This document shows positions 17,333 to 25,259 of a stretch of 64,000 bases of DNA, in pieces (positions within the stretch are counted from its first letter, which is position 1; the number at the start of each line of letters is the position of its first letter). The stretch covers positions 186,001 to 250,000 of the forward strand of contig CAVTQY010000002.1 in the NCBI GenBank assembly GCA_963736975.1, given 5' to 3'. The stretch is from CAVTQY01 sp963736975. GTDB lineage: Bacteria > Pseudomonadota > Alphaproteobacteria > Acetobacterales > Acetobacteraceae. The notes below the pieces were generated by a model. It did no database searches and was not told the origin of the DNA. It was given only the letters and a program-made list of their open reading frames with translations. A program made the translations under genes and the position numbers.

Positions 17333-18803
17333 CGTATTCGGCGCCGCGGCGGGCGCCGCTTGGCCAGCGCGCCGTTACCGCCTTGTAGCGGGTGTAGAAC
17401 CGCACGCCCTCCGGGCCGTAGATGTGGTGGTCGCCGAACAGCGACTGCTTCCAGCCGCCGAAACTGTGGAAGGCCATCGGCACCGGAATGGGCACGTTCA
17501 CGCCGACCATGCCGATCCGGATGGCGCTGGCGAAGTCGCGTGCGGCGCCGCCGTCCGAGGTGAAAATCGCCACACCGTTGCCGTAGGGATGGTCGTTGAC
17601 CATGCGCACCGCGCCCGCAAGATCGGGCGTGCGCACCACGCCCAGCACCGGGCCGAAAATTTCCTCCTGATAGATGCGCATATCGGTGCCGACGCGGTCG
17701 AACAGGCTGCCGCCGAGGAAGAAGCCGTTCTCGTATCCTTGCAGCCTCAGGTCGCGGCCATCCACGACGAGGTCGGCGCCTTCCCTTACACCGAGATCGA
17801 TATATCCTTTGACCTTCTGCCGATGCTCGGCGGTGACCAAGGGGCCCATCTCGGCTTCCTTGTCGATCCCTGGGCCGATCTTCAGGGCGCGAACCCGCGG
17901 TTCCAGCTTCTGCACCAGCCGGTCGCCGGCATCGCCGACCGCCACGGCCACGGAGACCGCCATGCAGCGCTCGCCAGCGGCACCGTAAGCCGAGCCCATC
18001 AGCGCATCGACCGCGTCATCGAGATCGGCGTCCGGCATCACCACGAGGTGGTTCTTCGCGCCGCCCAACGCCTGCACGCGTTTGCCATGCGCGGTCCCGC
18101 CCCGGTAGATCGTTTCGGCAATCGCCGTTGAACCCACGAAACTGATCGCAGCGATCCCCGGGTGCGCAAGGATCGCCTCCACCGCTTCGCGCGCGCCCTG
18201 GACCACGCTGAACACGCCTTCCGGCAGGCCGGCTTCGGCCAGCAGCTCGGCGAGAATCAGGCTTGCCGAGGGGTCTTTCTCCGACGGCTTGAGGATGAAG
18301 CAATTCCCGCAGGCCAGCGCAACGGGGATCATCCATAGCGGCACCATCAGGGGAAAATTGAACGGGGTGATCCCGGCCACCACGCCCAGCGGCTGGCGCA
18401 CCGACCAGGCGTCGATCCCGGTGCCCACCGCTTCGGTGAACTCGCCTTTAAGCAAGTGCGGGATGCCGCAGGCGAACTCCACCACTTCCAGGCCCCGCTG
18501 GACTTCCCCATCGGCGTCGGACAGCACCTTCCCGTGTTCCGTGGTGATCGCCGCCGCAAGCTTCTGACGGTCCCGCTCCAGCAGTTCTTTCAGCCGGAAC
18601 ATGACCCGCGCCCGCCGCAGCGGCGGCGTGGCGGCCCAGGCCGGCCAGGCTTTGACGGCGGCCTGCACGGCCCGATCGACCTCGGCTGCGTCCGCCAGCG
18701 TCACCTTTGCGATGACCTCGCCGAGGGCGGGGTTGAATACGTCGCCCGTGCGGCCGCCGCCCGGCATCATCCGTCCACCGATGAAATGTCCGATCTCGCG
18801 CAT
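17310..18803 (-). CDS. mmsA: Methylmalonate-semialdehyde dehydrogenase (CoA-acylating)
   Basis: A 497-residue aldehyde dehydrogenase superfamily enzyme, started at the ATG before REIGHFIGGRMMPGGG. It converts methylmalonate semialdehyde (or malonate semialdehyde), NAD+ and CoA to propionyl-CoA (or acetyl-CoA), CO2 and NADH, in valine and inositol breakdown. Family marks are GITPFNFPLMVPLWMIPVAL, FILKPSEKDPSAS, and the catalytic cysteine in AAGERCMAVSVAV. The absence of the general-base Glu of hydrolytic ALDHs fits CoA acylation. A 3-hydroxyisobutyrate-dehydrogenase-like gene lies in the same window (8630-9565), but not in the same operon. Confidence 0.9.
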   Translation of the reverse strand: MREIGHFIGGRMMPGGGRTGDVFNPALGEVIAKVTLADAAEVDRAVQAAVKAWPAWAATPPLRRARVMFRLKELLERDRQKLAAAITTEHGKVLSDADGEVQRGLEVVEFACGIPHLLKGEFTEAVGTGIDAWSVRQPLGVVAGITPFNFPLMVPLWMIPVALACGNCFILKPSEKDPSASLILAELLAEAGLPEGVFSVVQGAREAVEAILAHPGIAAISFVGSTAIAETIYRGGTAHGKRVQALGGAKNHLVVMPDADLDDAVDALMGSAYGAAGERCMAVSVAVAVGDAGDRLVQKLEPRVRALKIGPGIDKEAEMGPLVTAEHRQKVKGYIDLGVREGADLVVDGRDLRLQGYENGFFLGGSLFDRVGTDMRIYQEEIFGPVLGVVRTPDLAGAVRMVNDHPYGNGVAIFTSDGGAARDFASAIRIGMVGVNVPIPVPMAFHSFGGWKQSLFGDHHIYGPEGVRFYTRYKAVTARWPSGARRGAEYVMPTLGR

Positions 18804-18923
18804 GGCGCCCCCCCGATCGAGGATTTTCCCGTGGTTTCCTAGCGCAGTTGTCACCGGCGGTCATCCGGGGGATTGCCCTTTGGGGGCGTTACAGGAATCT
18901 TGCAGGTAATTGCAGGAGACTTC

Positions 18924-19949
18924 ATGCGGGCACGAGACCTCGGACTCGGCTGCGGCTCGCTGCCGCCGGGAGAGCGCAACAGCATTGCCGACGTTCCCGG
19001 CGTGCTGGTCGGCCATGCCACCTTGATGGAAGGCGAGCTCTGCACCGGCGTCACCGCCGTGTTGCCGCATGACGGAGATTTGTTCCAGGACAAACCGCTC
19101 GCGGCCGCGCAAGTCCTAAACGGGTTCGGCAAGAGCCTCGGCCTCGTGCAAATCGCCGAGCTTGGCACGATCGAGACGCCGATCCTGCTGACCAACACCT
19201 TCGCGGTCGGCGCCTGCGCCAATGCGCTGATCCGACGCGCGATACGCGAGGACCCGGAGATCGGCCGCAAGACCGCCACGGTGAATCCGGTCGTGCTCGA
19301 ATGCAATGACGGTTACCTGAACGACATCCAGGCCATGGCGGTGGAGGAGGCGCACGCCGAGGCGGCCATCGAGGCAGCGGCGGAAACGTTCGAGTTTGGG
19401 GCGGTGGGCGCCGGGGCGGGAATGAGCTGCTTCGGGCTGAAGGGCGGCATCGGCAGCGCCTCCCGCCGGTTGAAGCTGGACGGCGAGGCGTACCATCTCG
19501 GGACCTTGGTCCTGGCGAATTTCGGTCGATCGGGCGATCTTCGCCTGCCGGACGGTCGGCGCATCGATCCGGAAGCCGCCGCCGCCAGCTTGGAGGCGGG
19601 TTCGTGCGTCGTGGTGATCGGCACGGATATCCCCCTCGATTGTCGCCAGCTCCGCCGCTTGGCCCGGCGCGCCGGCGTCGGGCTTGCCTGGAGCGGCGCA
19701 TTCTGGGGCAATGGCAGCGGCGATATCGCACTGGCCTTCACCACGGCCAACCGCGTACCGCACGAGGCCGACCAGGACTTCCTCGGCCACCGGGTGCTGG
19801 CCGAAGCGCGGATCGACCGCTTGTTTCAGGCCGCGGCGGAGACGACCCAGGAAGCGGTGCTGGATGCCTTGGCCGCGGCCGAGACAACCGTCGGCCGCCA
19901 TGGCCACTCCCGCGTCGGGCTCGCTGAGTTGCTTGCCCGCGCCCGGTGA
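18924..19949 (+). CDS. P1 family (DmpA/BapA-type) aminopeptidase
   Basis: A 341-residue N-terminal-nucleophile hydrolase, with ATG at 18924 after a good ribosome site (caggaga). The chain carries the P1 marks: NSIADVPGVLVGHATL at the start, the self-cleavage junction Gly-Ser in EAGSCVVVIGTDIPL, and GSGDIALAFTTAN near the end. In this family the chain cuts itself before the serine, and the new N-terminal serine removes N-terminal residues or beta-amino acids from peptides. The first cysteine after the junction (GSC) is not usual but should not affect the mechanism. It is divergent from mmsA and 41 bp upstream of asd, probably cotranscribed with it. Confidence 0.85.
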   Translation: MRARDLGLGCGSLPPGERNSIADVPGVLVGHATLMEGELCTGVTAVLPHDGDLFQDKPLAAAQVLNGFGKSLGLVQIAELGTIETPILLTNTFAVGACANALIRRAIREDPEIGRKTATVNPVVLECNDGYLNDIQAMAVEEAHAEAAIEAAAETFEFGAVGAGAGMSCFGLKGGIGSASRRLKLDGEAYHLGTLVLANFGRSGDLRLPDGRRIDPEAAAASLEAGSCVVVIGTDIPLDCRQLRRLARRAGVGLAWSGAFWGNGSGDIALAFTTANRVPHEADQDFLGHRVLAEARIDRLFQAAAETTQEAVLDALAAAETTVGRHGHSRVGLAELLARAR

Positions 19950-19990
19950 GGCCGGTAACAGCATCGGCTGATACGACGGGAGCAAGGCGG

Positions 19991-21022
19991 ATGGGCTACA
20001 GGGTCGCGGTTGTCGGGGCCACCGGCGCGGTCGGTCGGGAAATGTTGAAGACCTTGGCGGAGCGCCGTTTCCCGGCCGACGAGGTGGCGGCGGTCGCCTC
20101 CGGCCGATCTGCCGGCATCGAGGTGTCGTTCGGCGAGAAGCAGGTCCTCAAGGTCAGGAACCTCGATACGTTCGATTTCCGCGGCTGGGATATCGGCCTG
20201 TTCAGTCCGGGCGCTTCGGTTTCGGCCGCGCATGCGCCCCGGGCGGCGGCGGCGGGCTGCGTGGTGATCGACAATACCAGCCATTTCCGGATGGAGCCGG
20301 ACGTGCCCTTGGTCGTGCCGGAAGTGAACCCGCAGGCGCTGGCAAAATTCGCTCGCCGCAACATCATCGCCAATCCCAACTGCAGCACGATCCAGATGGT
20401 GGTCGCGTTGAAGCCGCTGCACGATCAGTGGCGGGTCAGGCGCGTGGTGGTCGCGACCTACCAATCGGTCTCCGGCGCCGGCAAGGAGGGAATGGACGAG
20501 CTGTTCAACCACACCAAGGCGGTGTTCGTGCACGACCCGTCCGCGCCGGAGCAGTTTACCAAGGAGATCGCGTTCAACTGCATTCCTCATATCGACCGGT
20601 TCATGGAGGATGGCTCGACCAAGGAGGAGTGGAAGATGGCGGTCGAGGCGCGCAAAATCCTCGATCCCGACATTGCCGTGCATGCCACCTGCGTGCGCGT
20701 GCCGGTGTTCATCGGTCACGGCGAGGCGGTAACGATTGAGTTCGAGCGGCCGGTCACGGTGAGTGAGGCGCGGGCGGCGTTGCGGGAGGCGCCGGGTGTC
20801 GCGGTCGTCGATCATCGCGAGGATGGCGGCTACATCACGCCATTGGAAAGCGTGGGCGAGGATGCGGTTTATGTCAGCCGGATCCGCAAGGACCCGACCG
20901 TCGAGCACGGGCTGTCATTCTGGTGCGTGTCCGACAATCTGCGCAAGGGTGCGGCGTTGAACGCTGTGCAGATCGCCGAGGCACTGGTGTCGCAGGGAAT
21001 GCTGGCGAAGCAGGCCGCGTAA
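19991..21022 (+). CDS. asd: Aspartate-semialdehyde dehydrogenase
   Basis: A 343-residue enzyme of the lysine, methionine, threonine and diaminopimelate pathways. It reduces aspartyl phosphate to aspartate semialdehyde with NADPH. The start at ATG 19991 gives MGYRVAVVGATGAVGREML. The catalytic cysteine is in NPNCSTIQMV near residue 132. The substrate site is seen as SGAGKEGMDEL and HTKAVF, and the histidine/arginine segment as HATCVRVPVFIGH. Length is typical for the Gram-negative/Gram-positive 'type II' branch. It follows the P1 peptidase gene and precedes a convergent HEPN gene. Confidence 0.93.
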   Translation: MGYRVAVVGATGAVGREMLKTLAERRFPADEVAAVASGRSAGIEVSFGEKQVLKVRNLDTFDFRGWDIGLFSPGASVSAAHAPRAAAAGCVVIDNTSHFRMEPDVPLVVPEVNPQALAKFARRNIIANPNCSTIQMVVALKPLHDQWRVRRVVVATYQSVSGAGKEGMDELFNHTKAVFVHDPSAPEQFTKEIAFNCIPHIDRFMEDGSTKEEWKMAVEARKILDPDIAVHATCVRVPVFIGHGEAVTIEFERPVTVSEARAALREAPGVAVVDHREDGGYITPLESVGEDAVYVSRIRKDPTVEHGLSFWCVSDNLRKGAALNAVQIAEALVSQGMLAKQAA

Positions 21023-21032
21023 GGTGCGCGGC

Positions 21033-21497
21033 TTACGGGTCGATCGCAGCGCGGAAGCGGCTGATCGCGCCGGGTAGGTCCGCCACGATTATCGAGGCGG
21101 CTGCGACGGCCGGCTTGGCGCGGTCCTGTTCGAAACTCTCGTACGCGCGCATCGCGATGTTGCGAAAGCGTCTTGTCTCATCGATCGCGTGGGCAAGATC
21201 GGCAGGCACCAGTGCCGGACGCGCTTCAGTCGGGCGGGAGACCCGGTGAACCAGATCGGCGTGCCAATGCTGGCCCGTTGGATGTTCTTCGCCCACAACA
21301 TCCAGTATTCTCAGGAGCGACGCCTCAAGACTCGTGTGAGCAGCCTGCATGGCGTGCATGAATCCCATCCGGGCAAGGTATGCATCGGTATCCATGCCCT
21401 GCATGTTGCCGCGACCGAAAATCTCAACGGCCCGGGAAAAATGCTCGATCGACGATGCAACCGCCGCCTCGATGTCGAGCCATCGCGCGTCGCTCAT
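21033..21497 (-). CDS. HEPN (HepT-like) protein of a MNT/HEPN pair
   Basis: A 154-residue all-helical protein of the HEPN superfamily. It ends with the region where toxins carry the RNase motif R-x4-6-H; here it reads RFRNIAMRAY near residue 123. In HepT-like proteins a histidine is expected where this protein has the arginine of 'MR'. The codon is CGC, one base from CAC. It is encoded immediately after the nucleotidyltransferase gene, overlapping it by 4 bp (ATGA), as in HEPN/MNT toxin-antitoxin operons. With the histidine missing it may be an inactive toxin, or a HEPN protein with another role. Confidence 0.7.
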   Translation of the reverse strand: MSDARWLDIEAAVASSIEHFSRAVEIFGRGNMQGMDTDAYLARMGFMHAMQAAHTSLEASLLRILDVVGEEHPTGQHWHADLVHRVSRPTEARPALVPADLAHAIDETRRFRNIAMRAYESFEQDRAKPAVAAASIIVADLPGAISRFRAAIDP

Positions 21498-21835
21498 GCA
21501 AGCACAACCATATCAGGCGCGATCCGAGCCAGGAACGTATCCTTGCACCAGCCGGCCGGCATGATGTCCGGATCGAGATCACGATCCCAGCAGACCTGCT
21601 CGGCGAAACGCCAGGCGTCCGGGGTTTCCGGTTCGGGAAAGTCGGTCAGGATGTCCACGTCGCTATGGTAGCGCATCGTGCCGCGCGCGGCCGATCCATA
21701 GAGCAGGAACCGTCCCCCGTGGGCGCGGGCGTAGTCGGTGAGCAACACACGTACTTCCTCCACCGCGCGCCGGCGTCGCTCGACTTCGATCGCTTTCCGC
21801 TCGCTCAGGGTAAGAAAACGTTCCATGTGCTCCAA
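21494..21835 (-). CDS. MNT-family nucleotidyltransferase (probable antitoxin)
   Basis: A 113-residue minimal nucleotidyltransferase. The polymerase-beta-type active site is plain: LLYGSAARGTMRYHSDVDIL near residues 43-62, with the G-S pair and the two catalytic aspartates DVD. In HEPN/MNT pairs this protein transfers nucleotides to the HEPN toxin and blocks it. It precedes the HEPN gene with an ATGA overlap, so expression is coupled. It faces away from the NUDIX gene 29 bp upstream. Confidence 0.8.
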   Translation of the reverse strand: MEHMERFLTLSERKAIEVERRRRAVEEVRVLLTDYARAHGGRFLLYGSAARGTMRYHSDVDILTDFPEPETPDAWRFAEQVCWDRDLDPDIMPAGWCKDTFLARIAPDMVVLA

Positions 21836-21864
21836 TCCGAAACCCAGTAGGGTGACCCGAAGAG

Positions 21865-22284
21865 ATGCGCAAGATGAGTTGCGGGGTGCTCGTGACCGAC
21901 GGCCGGCGTCTGTTGCTCGGTCATGCCACGCGCTCGCCGCGCTGGGACATCCCTAAGGGTCTGGTGGAGCCAGGTGAGGCTTTCGCCGAGGCGGCACGGC
22001 GCGAGCTCAAGGAGGAAACCGGGTTGGACGCGCCGGAGGAGGCGCTCGTCGCGCTCGGCGTGCATCGTTACATGCCGGGCAAGGACCTCGCGCTGTTCAT
22101 CTGGCGGCCGGAGCGCATGCCCGAGCCGGACTCGCTTGTCTGTGCTTCCGTTTTCGTCACGCACGGCGGTGCCCCGGTCCCCGAGTTCGACCGGTTCGGC
22201 CTGTTTACCTGGGATGAGGCGGTGAGTCGTGTCGGCAAGAACATGGCCCGGCTGCTGACGGAGCTGTCCCCACGCATCTCATGA
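21865..22284 (+). CDS. NUDIX hydrolase
   Basis: A 139-residue hydrolase with a full Nudix box, GLVEPGEAFAEAARRELKEE, starting near residue 32, including the REUxEExGU core. It hydrolyses a nucleoside diphosphate linked to another group; the substrate is unknown. It begins 29 bp from the divergent HEPN/MNT operon. Its end overlaps the convergent CocE-like gene by 6 bp. Start at ATG 21865. Confidence 0.85.
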   Translation: MRKMSCGVLVTDGRRLLLGHATRSPRWDIPKGLVEPGEAFAEAARRELKEETGLDAPEEALVALGVHRYMPGKDLALFIWRPERMPEPDSLVCASVFVTHGGAPVPEFDRFGLFTWDEAVSRVGKNMARLLTELSPRIS

Positions 22285-24286
22285 CCAGTGTCGCGGCACG
22301 CTCTCGGTCCAGCTTCGGGAAAAATGCCGCTTTCCGTTCACCGTGATCTCCACCTGAGCCGCATGCGTGTAGCTGGTGCGATCACTCGCAGTTTGGCAGC
22401 TCGCCGCGACGCGAATGTCCAGTATCGGGTGCGGCACCGTACAGAGGAAGTTCGACTGGATCGAGGCGATCGCTGGTACGCGGTTGGAGACGGTATAGCG
22501 CGAGCGATTGGCGCCGCTGCTGCCGGTCAGCTCGCAGGTGACGGTATCGTCGATGAGATCCCATTTCAATTCATAACCTGGGCGTTCCAGGTCCGGCACC
22601 GGATGCGGCGAGTCCACGAAGCACGGCGGAGCGAGCGCCGGGCGATCCGCTGGCACGAGGGGCAGGATCACGCGCGATGGCCGGATCGCGCCACGATGGA
22701 CGGTGTTGCGCGCCGGCTCCCCGGTCGGCCAGGCATTCTGGAAATCCGCGCTCGAGACCGCCACGCGCAGGCGGTGACCGGGTGTCAGTTCGTATGCGGT
22801 GTGGCGCAGCTTGATCGGCAACTGGTACACCTCGCCGGGCGTCAACGGCTCCGGCTGCTCATGTGAATGGCGGTGCGAAGCCAGTATGCCGCCGTCCGTG
22901 ATCAGACGCGAGGTGCCGTCCGGCGCCACCTCGCACAGGCGCACATGGAACCAGGCCGTGCGCGCGGTGGATGCGACATGCAGCACCGCTTCCGGTTGGC
23001 CTAACAGCAGCATCGGTTCGGACAGCGGTTTGCCGGTGTAGAGCACCGACCATGGCTCATCCGCCCGCTGGTCGGTCGGCATCGCGAACGGCGTGGTGCT
23101 GCCGAGGCCACGCCGGCCCGAGGCCAGCCCGACCGAGGCACGGTATTCGTAGCAGTCGCATTCATCCTGCCCCGGCGCGTCGGACAGCATTCCGTCCGAC
23201 GCGAAATAGAAGGCGACCGGGTCCATGTCGGGGGGCGGCCATCCCGGCTCAGTGCGCCACGTGCCCGCGTCTTCCAGCGTCAGCAGCGACGGTTTTTGCC
23301 AGCGCCGAACGAATACAGTTATCGGCGGCTCCTGCATCAGCCCGGTGTCGATCCCTTTCAGCCAATGGTTGAACCAGCGGCGATAGAGCGGGCGCGTGTC
23401 GATGCGCGGGCCCGGCAAGGCGGCTGGCTCTTCGGGGTAGTAGTGGCCCCAAGGCCCGATCAGCACCTGCTTCGGCGCCGATAACTGCTGAAACGCGGTC
23501 AGCTCGGCATCCGCGTACCAGTCGGGCCAACCTTCGATCAGGAACACCGGGCAGCGCACGCGTCCGAAATCCGGGCTGAGGCTGCGCATGCGCCAGTACG
23601 GGCCGTCCAGTGTATTGCGGATGTAGCCCAGGCTCCACGGCGCACTGTGCTCCAGCCGCTCGGCCCAGATCGCGGCCCAGCGCGCGCCCACAAGAGCCGG
23701 ATCAGGTGGCGCAAAATTATAGGCGTTCATCATCGGTGCGTAGTATTCGAACATCCAGGGACGGATCGCCCCGCCCGGGTTGGTGAACTCGGCATACACA
23801 TCGTTGTTGGCCGAGCGAACGACGATCGCCCGGAGATGCGGCGGGTTCTGCACGGCTACCTGCCACTGCACGACAGCGCCGTACGATTTGCCGATCATCC
23901 CGACGGCGCCGCTGCACCAGGCTTGGGCGGCGATCCATTCGATCATGTCGTAGCCGTCCTGCCGCTCCTCGTCGGAATAGATGTCCGTGGAAAAGCCCGA
24001 GGAGCTGCCCGTCCCGCGCACGTCGGTACTGCACCACGACATAGCCGTGCGCCGCCAGGAAGGGCACCACTGGCGGGTGCCCCGTTTCGCCGGCGACCGG
24101 CGCGGCGAGGCGTCGGTACGGGTTGTATTCCATGATCGCCGGAAACCGGCCGTCGCCATCGGGTCGGGTGATCCGGAGATTGAGTTCGACGCCATCGCGC
24201 ATCCGCGCACGGGACGCGACGACGGCAATCGGGTAAGGCGGTTCGCGGCGGTCGGACACGGCCCCTGCTCCGGTCGGGTCCAACAC
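22279..24286 (-). pseudogene. CocE/NonD-family hydrolase, frameshifted
   Basis: An X-Pro dipeptidyl-peptidase (S15)/CocE-like acyl hydrolase of about 668 residues split by one extra base. The N-terminal part (GTG at 24286) reads MRDGVELNLRITRPDGDG, then PFLAAHGYVVVQY. The next frame carries on with DVRGTGSSSGFSTDIY, the nucleophile GKSYGAVVQWQ, and the C-terminal jelly roll (LTPGHRLRVAVSS). The switch falls at 24025-24026, where the plus strand reads CGTCGGTACTG; removing one G gives QYDVRGTG, as the family requires, and an uninterrupted 669-codon frame. All three catalytic segments remain, so the gene is either recently inactivated or misread in the assembly. Confidence 0.85.
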
Positions 24287-24408
24287 TCTGGCCCGCCCGC
24301 CGGCAGGCGTGAACTGCTGGCGTTGCGTTGACCCCCTCCACCTGCAAGGCTAAGGAACCGCAACGGTAGCGTGGAATGACGCCGGCCGTCGGGCACAATG
24401 GAGCATTC

Positions 24409-24840
24409 GTGAGCGACAGTCGCGACGCGCTGGCGATGGGGCGCACCTCCGATGGCCGACTTGTCCAACGGCCATTGTCGCCGCATCTTCAGGTTTACAA
24501 ATGGCCGGTCAGCATGGCGCTCTCGATCAGCCATCGCGTCACCGGCGTCGGACTCGGGATCGGCACGCTGCTGCTGACCTGGTGGCTGGTGGCGGCCGCG
24601 GCGTCAGACGACGCTTTTGCCGCCGTGCAGCGGTTCCTCGCCTCCTGGTTGGGCGTGCTCCTCCTGCTGGGCTGGTCTGCGGCCCTGCTCCTGCATCTGC
24701 TGGTCGGCATTCGCCATCTTTTCTGGGACGCGGGCCAGGGATTCGATAACCGGATCTACCGTGTGACCGGATGGGGCGTCGTGGGTGGAACGGTGGTGTT
24801 GACCCTGATCGTCTGGATCATCGGACTGGCGGTCTGGTGA
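24409..24840 (+). CDS. sdhC: Succinate dehydrogenase cytochrome b556 subunit
   Basis: A membrane anchor subunit of complex II. I choose GTG 24409, preceded by GGAG at five bases and giving VSDSRDALAMGR; an ATG at 24376 adds 11 residues. The family marks are RPLSPHLQVYKW, SHRVTG with its heme-side serine and arginine, and HLLVGIRHLFWD, which contains the heme histidine. Three membrane helices are predicted. It binds heme b and quinone with SdhD. Its TGA overlaps the ATG of sdhD (TGATG). Confidence 0.9.
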   Translation: MSDSRDALAMGRTSDGRLVQRPLSPHLQVYKWPVSMALSISHRVTGVGLGIGTLLLTWWLVAAAASDDAFAAVQRFLASWLGVLLLLGWSAALLLHLLVGIRHLFWDAGQGFDNRIYRVTGWGVVGGTVVLTLIVWIIGLAVW

Positions 24841-25244
24841 TGTCGGGCGCCAACAAATCCGTCCGGATCGAGGTGCTGCGGTCCCAGCTTGGCCGCGCGC
24901 GCGGACTGGGTTCGGCACGCGCCGGATCGAGGCATTGGTGGGTCCAGCGGCTGACCTCCATCGCGCTGGTGCCGCTGACCTTGTGGTTCATCTGCGCGGC
25001 GATCCGGCTGGAGGGCGCCGACCGTGCCGCTGTCGGCGCCTGGCTGCATGCGCCGGTGCCGCTGGTGCTGATGCTGTGCCTGGTGATCGCCACGTTCTGG
25101 CACCTGGAGCTGGGGTTGCGGGTGGTGATCGAGGATTATGTCCATACCGATCCATGGCGCATGATCCTGCTGCTCGGCCAACGCGCGCTCTGCATCGTGC
25201 TCGCGCTGTTCTGCATCGTGGCGGCGCTGGAACTCGGGTTGTAG
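24840..25244 (+). CDS. sdhD: Succinate dehydrogenase hydrophobic membrane anchor subunit
   Basis: A 134-residue protein with three membrane helices. HWWVQRLTSIALVPLTLWF begins the first helix, and HLELGLRVVIEDYVH carries the heme-side histidine and quinone-side tyrosine region. With SdhC it anchors the SdhAB head to the inner membrane. Its ATG overlaps the sdhC stop, so translation is coupled; sdhA starts 15 bp after its end. Confidence 0.88.
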   Translation: MSGANKSVRIEVLRSQLGRARGLGSARAGSRHWWVQRLTSIALVPLTLWFICAAIRLEGADRAAVGAWLHAPVPLVLMLCLVIATFWHLELGLRVVIEDYVHTDPWRMILLLGQRALCIVLALFCIVAALELGL

Positions 25245-25259
25245 AGAACGACGGAAATC

